Positions 1 through 11,964 of a stretch of 64,000 nt of DNA are shown here, in pieces; the stretch's first letter is position 1, and each line of letters begins with the position of its first letter. The notes under the pieces were generated by a model that was given only the letters and a program-made list of their open reading frames with translations, had not been told where the DNA came from and did not search any database. Origin of the DNA: Pelargonium x hortorum (Eukaryota > Streptophyta > Magnoliopsida > Geraniales > Geraniaceae); contig JAYMTJ010000031.1 in the NCBI GenBank assembly GCA_036897525.1, positions 39,003 through 103,002 on the forward strand, written 5' to 3'. The position numbers and the translations under genes are program-made.

Positions 1-3000
1 CCAAAAAGATTTAAGCTAAAAAGTTTAATGCTCTTTGTTAGGGCACTCACAACGACTAAAAGTGAAAAAAACTTCCCCATGGAGTATTAAAATAGAAACA
101 AATTGACTTGACTTTATAAGAAGCCTTTGCTTTTTAGATTTTGAATGACTATACCGGACCGGGTATAGTACAGGGAGTCTGAGTTTTGCAATTCTAAGGA
201 AGATCCCCGCGTCGAAGCGTTTTCTTTATGACTTATCTGGTAGCTTAGCCTTAATATTAATTAGGGCTCCCTTTCCTCGTAGGGTTTTGCTTAAAGTGCT
301 TCCACATAGACCCCCTAAATTCTAGGAAAATGTAAAACCTGATAAACTAAAGCCGAGAAATCTACAGCATTCTCTTATAGCTATTCAAATATTGTAGAGT
401 TTTGCCTGAGAATTTTCAGTAGCCGCAATTAAAAAGAAAATAAAAAGACACTTCATATTTTGGGATTCTCATATTTAAATACCTTTGGTAGAATTCCGTT
501 GGTCAAGAAAAGAGAAAGATTTTTCCTTTTTTTCTAGGTTTTCTCCAGGAACTTTACTTGAATAGAATGTGCTTAGGGGCCTCTTTATACAAGGATTCGT
601 CAGCGTCAGGTGTATTCCTTAGTTTCGACCGCTATTCAACAAACATACAAAAAGTAGGGCCTTAAAATCTTCTTTATATTACTTTCGATTTTTAGGGCCC
701 CTGGACCGCCTTATCAAAAGAGTCCGTTTTACAAGTACGAATTCCTTAGCAGGCCCCCTTATAAAGTGAGGAGCATTCCTTTAGTGAGCTTGCCCACCAT
801 CCGCATTCAATTCACCGCAGGGCAGGATAGATTGACAAAGTAAGTCAGTTTTTTTTTAATCGACATAATAGACCAAAATCAGGACTCTCAAAAAAAACCG
901 GAAAAATCATTAAAGAAAGACAGGATTTTCTCGTGAAGATGCTAATAAAAGCTCCCCATGTATAAAACTATCCAAGTTAAAGTATTTATAAAGTCGTAAA
1001 ACAAATAGGTTCCTAGTATAGATAAGAGCCAGTATAAGGGTTACTCGACCGTTCTTTCCATCTACGAACGAACTATCGTTACAAAACACAAGTGAAACAA
1101 AAGGAGCTTAACCATGCATGCACTAATAGAGTAATTATTTCCTTTGTATTTATTCAGCTCAAAGATAATAAATACATTGTATACTAAAAAAGGGGTTTCT
1201 CGTTGGAATCTATACTTTTCTTTGGTGTCGATACTTTTTCTTAAGCTAAACTTTGAATTAAGAGGTTAACTAGTTTCTTATTTGATGTTCTCTTTTTTTC
1301 CGTGTCAGTTTTTTTATTCATAAAAATTATGGATTATCGAAATGGACAGGTAGATATTCTATCCCTTGATCTCTTACCGGTTTACCAATCACCAATATTC
1401 TTTCTTAGATTTGGCAGCTCAAGATCCATATAAGCATAAGTTTTAAGAATTAGCAAAATAACTTTCTCTTTTTACTCTTTTTTATATTACTTTGAGTAGG
1501 ATGTAAACCCTGAAATTCACAGAAATATATTCGTGTTTTACTCTAGGTATAACTCCTCTTTTGGTTTGGCAACACACTAAGTTTAATTAGTTATAGTGGA
1601 CTCTACTATGGAGGATCTTTATTAAACAGATAAGACTCTGAAACCACTTTCTCTGGAAACGAACTTTGCCTGGAAACAAAGCTGTTAAGTAGTAATTATA
1701 AGAATTAGTTGTAGATTTCATAAATAGGATACCCTAAAATTAGAAAGTCAAACTCGCAAAGCTAAAAGGGAAACCTGGAGACTCCTCTTTATTAGTCGAA
1801 AGCAATTCGGATACCGACGAATACAGAAGACGGATACCAGGACGAAGCGAGCTGTCTCTCTCTATGCCATTGAAGGTGTGTGTATTCATTCTTAGGAAGA
1901 TATAAGATATAAACCGTAGGTCACTGAATTACTATATCCTAAACTAATACACCTCTTTGCAGGATAACTCATTTAACTCTAAAATATTACAGGACTCCTA
2001 AATGGTTTATTCTAAACTTTATGATACTAATTAATTAAGTACGAAGCAGGGGCTCTTCTCATAAGTAGTAATATTTAAGAGAATACTTTATTATAAAGCA
2101 GCGTTTCTAGGAAGTTCTTTTGTATTCCATGTCTGAATCCGCATTACTCCCTTATTAATTAAAGGCTGGGAACTTTTCAAATCAAATAGAGTAACTCAAA
2201 AGATTAGTATTTCCCTATGTATCTCACCCCTTAGTAGCTGGCTTACAAGAGCTTTTGGACGGGTCATAATCAATACGGAATCCAATAAGATATATAGAAT
2301 AAAGTAGAACTATTCTTTTCGATGGATGTGGTATAGTTGTACAAGCAACTTCTTCGTTTTGAATTCAAGTTATAGTCAAGAATTTTCCTCTTTGGTAGAA
2401 CATTTTGATTTATATTGATGGTCCTAGGTTCAAATCCCAGTGAATGCTCTTTTCTTTACCAATCTGTGATTTCTTTTCGAGCAACTTTACTTTAGACCTC
2501 AAATTATTCTAACAGGTAGGGAGGAGTCTTGCCTGCACCGCCTTCTAATAGTAATGAGAGTCTTTCATACCACCTATGATAAAGAATTAGAGCCCTTACT
2601 TTCCACTTTCAGTCCTTTAGAAATTGAATGTTTCTGTTAGTTTTGTTCCAATTATGAATAACTCGAATGCTGAGAATATATCAATACCCAATTTCTTTGG
2701 CTATAATAAAAAAGGGAGTCCCTTAAAAAAAATCTCTTGTTTTACTCTCTAAATTGTGCTCTGAAGACTTACTACAATACAATCTGTGACTGCAGTGTAA
2801 CCGAGGGAGGGTAACTCATTCATTACAAATGAAAACATTTTGAAAAGTAGATCAAAGGCTTATTAACAGCAAAGCTAAGGGTTCCAATCATTTCATTTAG
2901 TTAGAGCTTGATCAAAGTTAGATTCAATAAAATGAATCTGCTAGCTTGTCTCGGAGATCTTTGGTTTAGTAATTAAGCAGCACAAGGTGCAAAAAAAAGT

Positions 3001-5252
3001 ACGGTACCCGAAATGTTATAACCTTATTTTAACCCCAATTCTAGAGAAAAGAGTGTCAAATCTCAAAAAGGAGGGCTTTACACTTGCGAATCTTAGAAAA
3101 AAGAAAAGCACAGTCTCAGAAATAAATACATTAATTAAGGGTTTCCTGGGCACAAATAAGGGATTCTTTCCTAGCTACCTAGCTTTAGATCTTAGTATTA
3201 GGTAGTTAGGCTCGATAGTACTTACAAATTTCCCGAATTTTTTTAGTTTGCATTATATCAAGTGCCTAAAGACAAAGTTGTTTAGATAACAAACAAGGCT
3301 GTGGGTACAGTAGAGGTAGTTCTTAAACACTACTTAAAAGTTATAATACAAATCGAGAAAAGACTAGAATAGAAGGGAGGTACCTCAAGCAGAACGTCGG
3401 TTCGAGAATAAGGGACTAGTCTATTTCTTTTCGAGTTCTAAACTAGCTAAAGCGGGTTCTGTTTGTATAATCTCAAAAAAAAGAAGTATGCTGTTTTACG
3501 CTTTTACTTGCTCTACTAGAACTATAAAACACCAGTATTATACTCAGTTTAGGAAATTTTATCCACCATCTCTGGTAAAGCATGCCATGTCGGTGAAGGA
3601 CACACTCTCTTCTTCCACCGAACTCTTACTTGACTGGAAAATCCGTACCTTAATAAATAAAACATAAATTAACTTTAAGCCCTTTCATTTACTTTTTTTT
3701 TGCTGCTTTGACAAGGGGCCGGCTACTCCACGTACGCTATAGCCATATATTCCCGGAAATTTCTCCTCATAGCCGAATTCCTTTAGTCTGAACTAGTCTT
3801 TAATTATGTTTTTTTTAATCACTAAGTTCTTACTGAGGAAGCAAAACTCTTAGCTTATTCAGGGGTACTATAACTAACACTTCGCGGTTTTAAAAAGCTT
3901 TATTTTATATTATTTCGAGTAGAGGTGGGTGAGGTTTTTTTTAACACTTATAGTTAGTATGCAAGGGTCTTAGAATCAAGTTCTTAGTTTAGCAAAATTA
4001 AGTAATGAAATATAGATACTAGGAATTTTCTTAAAGTGGGGATTTCCGCGTTTTAAGCATTTTTTTTTAATCCACTTGATACTAAGTGATAAGAAGTTTT
4101 ATTCCTCATTAGCCGATAAGCTAGCACACTGAGGAGTATCCCTTTTACCCATGCAAAGCCTCGCGGGTGCGTCAATATTCTTTAAGAAACTCCACTAGAG
4201 TGTCCAAGATCTGGTTTACTACTGCGGGATAGACCACCCAAGGTAAACAAGAATGACTAGGCAAAGAAAGTCTACACAATTTTAATGAGAAAGGAGCCCT
4301 CTTGAACAAAAGTGGGAACTAAAATTTATGGCATGTTATACGGGTTTCCTTTTATACGACAGATAGAAATAGAAAGGATATTCACAAATAGGCATAATAA
4401 ATAGAATTCACAAGTGTACGTCATTAGAAAAATACCTTTTTTAATATTATTTATGTTTTACTCGTATCATTACTTCAGCGAAAGACTTAGTGTTGGAACT
4501 TTACTATAGACTCTCACGAGAATCCTTTTTTAAAATACCTAGCGGATAGCTTTTACTTTATTACAGTATACCTACAAGGAAGAGGGAATACCTAGTTTAA
4601 ACAATTTCAGATATGGGGTTGTTATCTGTTACAATTAGGTACCAGTAGCAAAACTTCCTTTTTTAATAAACTCAAAAAACTCCTGCGTATACTTCTCTGT
4701 TTTCTACTTTTTCCAAAGAAACCAAAGAAAAGGGACTTGCCCTTAAAATTAATTGACTTTATTTCATTTCTTAGGAATTTTTTGATATTCTTGTTTAAAG
4801 TTAGCATAATTCAGGTGTTAAGATACGCTTTATTTCCAGAATGTTTTTTCTGAATAACAATTTTCCGGTGGTATATCAACCACTTTAATTTCCTTTAAAT
4901 AACTACAAGCAGATTCCTGAAAATTACTGAGAATCCTTCTAAGATATTCCGCAGTGTTACTTTATGGTTGTAAACGGATTAGCCCTAATATAATTTTTAT
5001 AGCAGCACGACGGGGTATCGATGACAATATTTTCTATCAGTAGTAGATTGAACAAAGTAACCCTGGGCCTAAAATTAAGAATCTTAGGTTATTCCGGAAA
5101 ATGACATACTTAGTGAAATCACTTTTATTTTAGAAGATTTGGAACAAAAGATTTCGGGAATGGAAATAAGAAAGTAGACCCTAGGTTCCGTTTATGTGGG
5201 AATGAAATCCACGTAAATATAAAATTCAAAGGAATTTCTCATATTCTAAGGA
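1..5252. other. non-coding AT-rich DNA
   Basis: I see no gene in this stretch apart from the tRNA-like scrap at 2394..2451, listed separately. Stops occur densely in all six frames. The longest frames (72 codons from a GTG at 2987 on plus, 61 codons at 4622..4807 on minus) are ordinary lengths for random sequence at this base composition. Poly-A and poly-T runs of 6 to 8 are common. No rRNA core motif, intron domain V or known mitochondrial protein fragment was recognised. Confidence 0.7.
2394..2451 (+). pseudogene. tRNA-like relic (possibly trnW-type)
   Basis: A GGTAGAAC D-arm half at 2394..2401 is followed, at tRNA spacing, by a T-arm CTAGGTTCAAATCCCAG at 2424..2440 (4 of 5 stem pairs). 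The interval between the two halves is within one base of that in plastid-type trnW, whose D-arm half and GGTTCAAATCC T-arm core it shares. No clear anticodon stem is left, and the 5' side does not pair with the bases after the T-arm. I read it as a tRNA relic. Assignment to trnW is a guess from memory of the family. Confidence 0.35.
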
Positions 5253-5325
5253 GGACCTATAGCCAAGCGGTAAGGCACCCGTTTTAGATATTAACATGCA
5301 AAAGTTCCTATTACTTCAAATTCTG
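5253..5325 (+). pseudogene. trnQ: trnQ(UUG) relic
   Basis: The D-arm GCCAAGCGGTAAGGC (5262..5276) and its flanks (TATA before, ACC after) match plant mitochondrial trnQ base for base as I recall it. The match continues through the middle (CATGCAAA at 5295..5302). The anticodon arm has decayed: the stem reads CCCGT against ATTAA, and the loop TTTAGAT would place TAG where trnQ has TTG. The T-arm (GTTCCTATTACTT) no longer folds, and the acceptor 5' strand GGACCTA has no matching 3' strand. This is a broken remnant of a mitochondrial tRNA-Gln gene with no sign of function. The 3' end is set by analogy to a 72-73 nt tRNA. Confidence 0.65.
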
Positions 5326-6940
5326 ATTAAACACTTAAGTTTGCTTTGGAAGTAAGGAATAGCTTTCGATTCTCTTTTATAATTGTGATACAGCTTTGTG
5401 GTCAACCGACACCTATAACCTCAGGCTTCTTTCTTAAGTACTTAGACATAGTATTTGGGTTGTCTTTTCCATGTTATAAATCTGATTCAAACTCGGACTT
5501 TAGGTTCAACCTTTTTTTATTAATTTTAAATGCAAATTAAGTTCTCTCTACTATTCTTCTCTTCCGAATTTTGCACTTTTTGCAAAATCCCAGATTATTC
5601 TTCTTTATGTTTATGTCGGAAATCTGAGTTTTACTTACTAAATTGCCGTAGATTCTTCCATATAACAAGATAACAAGGAGGAGCACGTCTTATACTGAAG
5701 AGTCGGCAATCCATAACTTGAGTAGACAACGCAAGCTTCGAAACTCTCTTTAAAAAAGGAAGGAAAATTCCCCAACTAGATCGGACATGAAATTAAGTAT
5801 AAGTTAAAAACGGAGTAGGTCGAAAGCTTACCGTCACTTATTCTTGCTTTAGAAGCCTTATCTGTCTGGGCTAAAGAGGTTCTTGTAACCCCGTTTGTGT
5901 TGAAAACTTCGTTAATTATAGATGATTATGTGGTCAATGTATGCACTGATATAGAAGTATCATTCTACTTTTTTCTTAATTACTCCTTGTTCTGTGGATT
6001 GTTTTATTTAAGCGTGTACATCTTTTAATCTTTATTTTAAATTCAATGAAACTAAGTTGTGTTTTCTATTTTCTGACTACTTAAAAGCTTTAGACTAGAA
6101 GGACTCCTCAAGTCTTTTTTGTTTCAAGTAGATTTCTCGGGAATTTCTTTGCTAGAGTTAACCATACCCAATATCTCAATCTCAATAAAGTTTTCCTTAT
6201 TCCTTTTTCTCGGCCTCTTTCTTTATACTGCAGGAGTAAAAACAAACGTACCTTTGTATGCTGATTCTACAAATATGAATGCCTTACGACTTAACGATAT
6301 TTCTTACTTTGCTTGCTCTTTGAATTGCAATGCAACAGAGGGATTCCTTTCTTATTTATTACCAATGCTTTACCGTATTTATACCTACTGAATTGTGGAA
6401 GTTATTCAAAAAGCTTTGCTATTTTTCAAGTTAGCTATTCAATACGGATATTGATCTACATTATGAAGGATTTGAATCTATAGACTAAGAGACTCGGGGG
6501 AAATCCATTATTTTCTTACTGGCACTGCCGAGATCCAGGAAACTATCAAAGACGTATCCAAGCTGGACTCCCTTTAATTAGTTGATTATGCAAAAAACTC
6601 TGTAGGTCCCTTATTAAGTTAAGAACTCAGGGAAACTCCGGGAGTAGGGGTGCTCTTTGACCCAAATAGGATTTATTAAAAATATATTACAGGTTACAGG
6701 ACTTTTTCTTGAGAAGCCACTAGTGAGCGCCCATGCGTATATTTATTCTATTTGGTACCCTATGCTCCGAAAGTATTGAAATGAGAACTCTTTGGGTTAG
6801 CTCTTACAATTTTCGATGCCTTTAATACATATCTACATATATAGTTGATAGTAAATAGACTTTTTTTAAGGAATTAAAATCTATGTAACTTCTTTTATTA
6901 GTATTAGTGAGCATTTATATTATATCTTTTAAGTATGTAA

Positions 6941-7228
6941 TCCGGGTCTAAGGAATATTGGCCTGTTATGTCACATAGAACAAATCTAGGAGTTACTGAT
7001 AGGAGTTTAGTTTTTTTATTACAAGAAGTTTTTAAACCAGTAAAGTTCGAAAGAAGTGGATCCCCTTTAGATTTAGAATTCAGGGATAACCTATCCAAGC
7101 AAAAGTCGGAGTGCTTTGTATTTACAAGAATAAAATGTTATAAATTAGAATCTACTGTATCAGGCATCCATATTATTCCTTTCGAGTTCTACAAAGGGAA
7201 CTCTTACGGGAATACAAAAAACCGTTAA
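6941..7228 (+). other. unassigned open frame, 95 codons
   Basis: The frame is open from just after a TAA at 6938 to TAA at 7226; the first ATG is at 6968 (86 aa). The predicted product has mixed charge and looks protein-like by eye (for example SLVFLLQEVFKPVKFERS near its middle). I recognise no domain, signal peptide or membrane segment. A frame this long is expected several times by chance in 64 kb at this stop-codon density. Another frame overlaps it on the opposite strand (6904..7098). I do not claim it is a gene. Confidence 0.12.
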
Positions 7229-7931
7229 AGGCTGCCTTTCGTACAAAACAAAAAAGGTTAAAAAGTCTAAAAACAAAGTCCAAAATTAAGTAAGAGTCTA
7301 GGAGAGCCCTTCGTTTAAGAAAATGGCAGGATAATTTACACAATCTCGAACCCTAGTAAACAACTTCAAGTTTTAGTAAAAATCCTATTTCTCTGAGTAC
7401 TCGGGGTTCCTATTTAGTCAAGCCACTAGCCGAGAAGCTAGCTCTATTATAAAGAAGATTTTATAGAATTTTCTATAGCTTAATAGATATAACAGAAGAA
7501 TTTAACTAGATTTTACCCCTCTTTTTAAGTCAACCTTAACACTGTCGTACATAAAAAGAAAAATTTCTATAATTACTAATTCCAAGGGATCCAAACTCAG
7601 TTTGCGCATCTAAAGAAATCTAAGGAAAAAGAAATAATAAGGGCACGCGGGATGCCTCTTATAAATAGCACAGGTGCTCAGAGAATGAAATTTATTAAAA
7701 AAAGGGGAAGTCTCCCCAAAAGTTATATCTCTTAAACGGTATACCATTAAGGTATAAGGGGCAATTAAATTACTTAGCATCGCACTTCAAAGGTTTTTAC
7801 TCTATAAAGGAATAGGGACCTTAAACATACTCTTACTCACGGAGTTTAGTTTAGGAATTTAAAGCTTTAGTACTGTAACTAGAGAAGGAATCCCAATTTG
7901 AGGTTTCCAAATTAAGCTTCTTCTTGGTTTT

Positions 7932-8222
7932 TTATTTCCAAACGAGGCTCTTTATATCCTTTTCTGGTTCTGGGATGAGCTCTCTTAGTATAGAATAGCT
8001 TCTTGTGTTCAAGGGTTTACCCATGTTAGAGTAGCTAAAGCTCGAGGCTTCTTCAAGGCAATCCCTTAGAGGAGTCAGAAGCTTGTTAGTTTTGTCCTTT
8101 TCTTCCTTATAATTTTCAGATGCTATCTTTTCAAGGATCCAATATGTTAGACTTGAGATTCTTTTAGATACCCTTTTCACAGCAAAGCCCAAAGCTTTGT
8201 ATAAGACTGAAGTTTTTCGATT
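7932..8222 (-). other. unassigned open frame, about 96 codons
   Basis: This minus-strand frame is open from near 8222 to a stop at 7932. The only start candidate near its upstream end is TTG (8190..8192), giving 86 aa. The product is lysine- and glutamate-rich (for example ASENYKEEKDKTNKLL) and ends in a PEPEKD-containing tail. No homologous family is recognised. Plant mitochondrial genes normally start with ATG or an edited ACG, so a TTG start counts against it. It could be a decayed coding fragment or chance. Confidence 0.12.
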
Positions 8223-9684
8223 CTAAGTTGTAAAAGCTGTCCAGAAGATAAAAAAAGTACTTGACTTTCTTTGTAAATTAGGATTCTGTCTCCGGGTTTA
8301 GTGTAGCTTCGGAAATCAAAGTATTTTACTCCAAACCCCTTAAGATATTTATATGACTTTTAACTTTTTAATAAGAAAAAGAGGAATATAACAAAAAGGA
8401 AGCTTTTTAAAGGTGTTTCTAATCAATAAAGTAGAAACAGAACTGGAATCTGGATCCTTTTTCTTTGTAATCTAAATTGGATTGCTTTCAATAATTAAGT
8501 AAGCTAAGCCTTCCTTTCTTGATATAAGGGGTGATCTGAATCACTTAAATAAAAGAAATGAACCCTAAGCAATAGAAATAAGACTTGGATGACAGAAAGC
8601 ATCGCATCAGAAAGAAGACTGATTTCAAATAGGAGTGTTGGTTCTCTTTATCAGGTAAAGACCTTTAGCAATCGGCTAAACACCAAAACACAGAGTGAGA
8701 AAGCCAAAAGTCAAATACCAGGACCCTCGCTCAAGTTATATCCATGCTTAGTCTTTTTCTGACGACAACAAGTTACTCGGAGTTAACGCTTAAACTAGAG
8801 TCCTTTATTAGTAGGGTAGAGCATATAACTGAATGAAATCCTTATTTTATTCTTGTTAGAGCCCTATTGAACAGAAACCTGCAGAGTATTCTTTAACCTT
8901 GGTAGAAACGGAAGTCTTTGGAAGAATGTTTCTTAGTTTTTATTTTAGTAAATCTGGAATTAGAATCTTTAGGAAAGCAGAAACTGACACTTAAAAAACC
9001 AGTGTACTAAAGGATTGCTCTTTACTAGATCGTGCTTTGTTATCAGCACCCAGTCCTGATAAAGGCTTCGGTTGGTGTCATAGGGGAAAAGGGCTTGCTT
9101 TTTTTGTATTTAACTCCTCTCCTCTTATCTTATGAATCGTATGAAATGAAGAAGATGTCTTTGTTAGATAAAGATAATTCTCTCTAGTCAAATAGATCTC
9201 ACAGGATACTTTCTAGATATGGTGCGAAGCAAAATGCTTCCAAATTTGAGTAACTAACTGAGGTCCGGTTTTCTTTTAGGGCTTAACCTATTTATATATA
9301 TAGTAAATAAAGCAGGGAAAGAGTGAAAACACGAATAAGAAACAAAGGAAAGAAGCTCTTTTATAGGGTACCCGCTGCCGGAGGAAACAAAAAAAGTGAC
9401 TCTTTCTTTTTATTTCTAAGGTATCTCGGGGCTTTAAGTCAAAGGTAAACTAAATCCTTATTCTACGCAGGGTGATAACGGAATCCAAATGAAGTAACTA
9501 CCTTTTGTTAATCCACCATCTATACAATGAGGTTTCGGATCCGGGGTATCCCAGTAGCAAGTAAAAGAATAAAAATAATACGCAAAAGGGGTTTCGGCGC
9601 TAGCTTAAGCCTCTTCAATACTCAATTTTTATCTTTCTAAACAAGTTACTGAACAGAAGCCCTTATGAAAGGAGCCTTGTTATA

Positions 9685-9876
9685 TGTGTATAAATTAAAA
9701 AAAGTACGAGCTGCAAGAAGAAGACTCATACCCATAAGGCAGGTATAGCCCAGCTACAGAAGACTAAGAAAAGTAAGTACAATACAGAGTCTAGCTACAA
9801 TAGGTCTTGTAGGCCTGCAGATAGAGAGTATAACAAAGTAAGTAAGCGCAAGGTGAGGAATTTCCCCTTCGTATGA
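9685..9876 (+). repeat. repeat family 1, copy A
   Basis: This copy is AG-rich. It shares exact words with other copies: GCAGGTATAGCCCA (9739..9752) with copy B at 22624..22637; the 18-mer TACAGAAGACTAAGAAAA (9755..9772) with copy C at 25583..25600; and AGAGTCTAGCTACAA (9786..9800) with the copies at 25444 and 62148. A frame stays open for 60 codons across it (9694..9873, lysine-rich, no ATG). Copies A and B carry AGAGTCTAGCTA in different frames, so the conservation is of nucleotides and not of a protein. Copy boundaries are approximate. Confidence 0.55.
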
Positions 9877-11948
9877 AGTGCTCTTTTTCCCTTTCAAAAT
9901 CGAAAGAAATCTAGTAGGACTCTACTTTATAAACCCTATAGTACACGAATTGAAAAGAAGCCCTGATCAATCATTTTGATGTTTTATGACACAAAACCCC
10001 GGAAATACTACTCCCCTAAAGGGGCATCGCCTAGAATCTCGAATTTCTTTAGAACTCTACCTCGGCTTTAATCCGAGTTTTAAGATTGCATTTGTTCAAA
10101 TTTCAAATTAGAGAAGTAAAGCAGCTATATTAGAGAAAATCCTCCCGTTTTGCCATTTAAGACAAAATCCTAGGGCCCTTAATACTATACAAAGAAAAAA
10201 CTTATTAGAGCAAGTATACGCACGCAAAGGATACCCTTCATTAATATTCCATACTGAGGACTACTATAACGGATTAAAAAAACAACATATATTATGCGCT
10301 TTAGGAAATAAGAAAAACGTATTTCAGAAATAAGGGGGGACAGGTAAAGCTTTTATGTCTTAACAGCTCTCTATAATATAAGCGGGAGAGATCTAAGGTC
10401 TACACACTCAAAGGTCGGGTACATATCAATTCGAGAGTAGTCTAAATTTTTGAGTCTTCCTGTTTTTGGAATATAAAGATGACAGGTAGACAGCACTTAT
10501 TAGGATACCGAGATTTATTATTAAAGATTAAAGTAAAGCTCGAGCTGTGTAAAATAGCTTTTTTTTAATGAATGGATTTTGGGATAGAAATCTGAAATAG
10601 CTCGGATTCTGAATATAACAAAACTGAATTTCTCGGCTTACTACTCTATAGGCATCTGTATGAATAATAGGTCAGGTTACGGAAATCACTTAATTAATAT
10701 ACAAAAGATTCATTATTCAGCTTTGAAACACTTCGGCCCTCTTTTGTTAATTTATTATCTGGTAACATTTATACTTTTTTAAAAGAAGAATGCATAGGCT
10801 CAAAGTATCCTTTTAGGTTTTCAATAGAGAAGTCAATTCTTAGCTTAGTAAAACTTGTATTCGTAGCTATAATAAAAAAGAACCTTCGATTTAAATTGCG
10901 AAAAGTTAACAACCCCTTTTTCTATATCCTAGAGCCTGGCTTTTTCTAGAAAGTCTTCCTAATATAGCATTCCAAAAGCGGATAAATGCTTATAATCTAC
11001 TTAGCTTGACTCATAAATATGGATTTGCCTTGGATTTAAGATCGAAATTAGAAAGTTTATACAAAACAAAGGAGTCCTAGTGAAGATGCTTAATGTCAAG
11101 AACCTTGCATTTCGTTTAGAGAACCTTGAAATGAGATATCAACAGCCCCGCTGCAGTCTAGAACTGAGTAACTATTAGGCTTCCCAATAGTTAGGGAAAG
11201 GTTAGAGGAAATTGAGTCCCAGCCTTTTTTATTTTAAGAAACCTTTTTCTATTTATATACTTTAGGCTCCCTTGTATAGCAAATAGCTAATGAACTCGAT
11301 TAGTATAGTATCAAAAGTTGTAAATCCCTAACTCTTCCCAATATAGTAACAACAGTTAAGGTTTTCATTTAGTAAGGAGTCTCTAGAGAGCTCTACCACG
11401 CAGATAACTCTGGGCAAGCTAGGTCTTATATGGGCATTTCCCTTATGGCTGGTTCCTTTATTGCTTCATTCTACTTTTATTGAAACAGCGTAACTAAAAA
11501 ATTTTATAGTAAAAGGGTTTTTAGAACTATCAAGATTCTTGGGGTTTGGTAATAGCATTTCAACAGGTCTACCTAATAAGAAAAAGATACAAACCTCGTT
11601 ATAGTAATAGGGAAATTAATACACTCGTTAGTCCTAAACGGGGAACCTTGTCCTTTTTTATTTATAGGTGCTTGCTCACAACGAATTACTTTCCCCATTA
11701 TTAGACCTGGAATTTAGACTTTTATATAACAAACACTCAAAAAAGTTAACAACAGAGCCTGAGAGCTTAATTTCTCTATAATTTCTCTAAATGATTTCTT
11801 TTTTCATTCTATTATTCTATATGGAATGGATATGGATGGATAAAAAAAGAAGAAAGAAACCGAATCCCTAGGAGATTAGGATCACTCCCTCTGGTGGCAA
11901 AGGCATTAGGAACCAAGAATTGAATTCCTTTCTATTTTTTAATGTATG

Positions 11949-11964
11949 TAAGGTAAGGTAAGGT
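11949..11964 (+). repeat. tandem TAAGG repeat
   Basis: Three perfect units of a 5-bp repeat plus one base. It is a short microsatellite-like run next to an ATGGA-rich stretch at 11821..11840. Confidence 0.8.
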
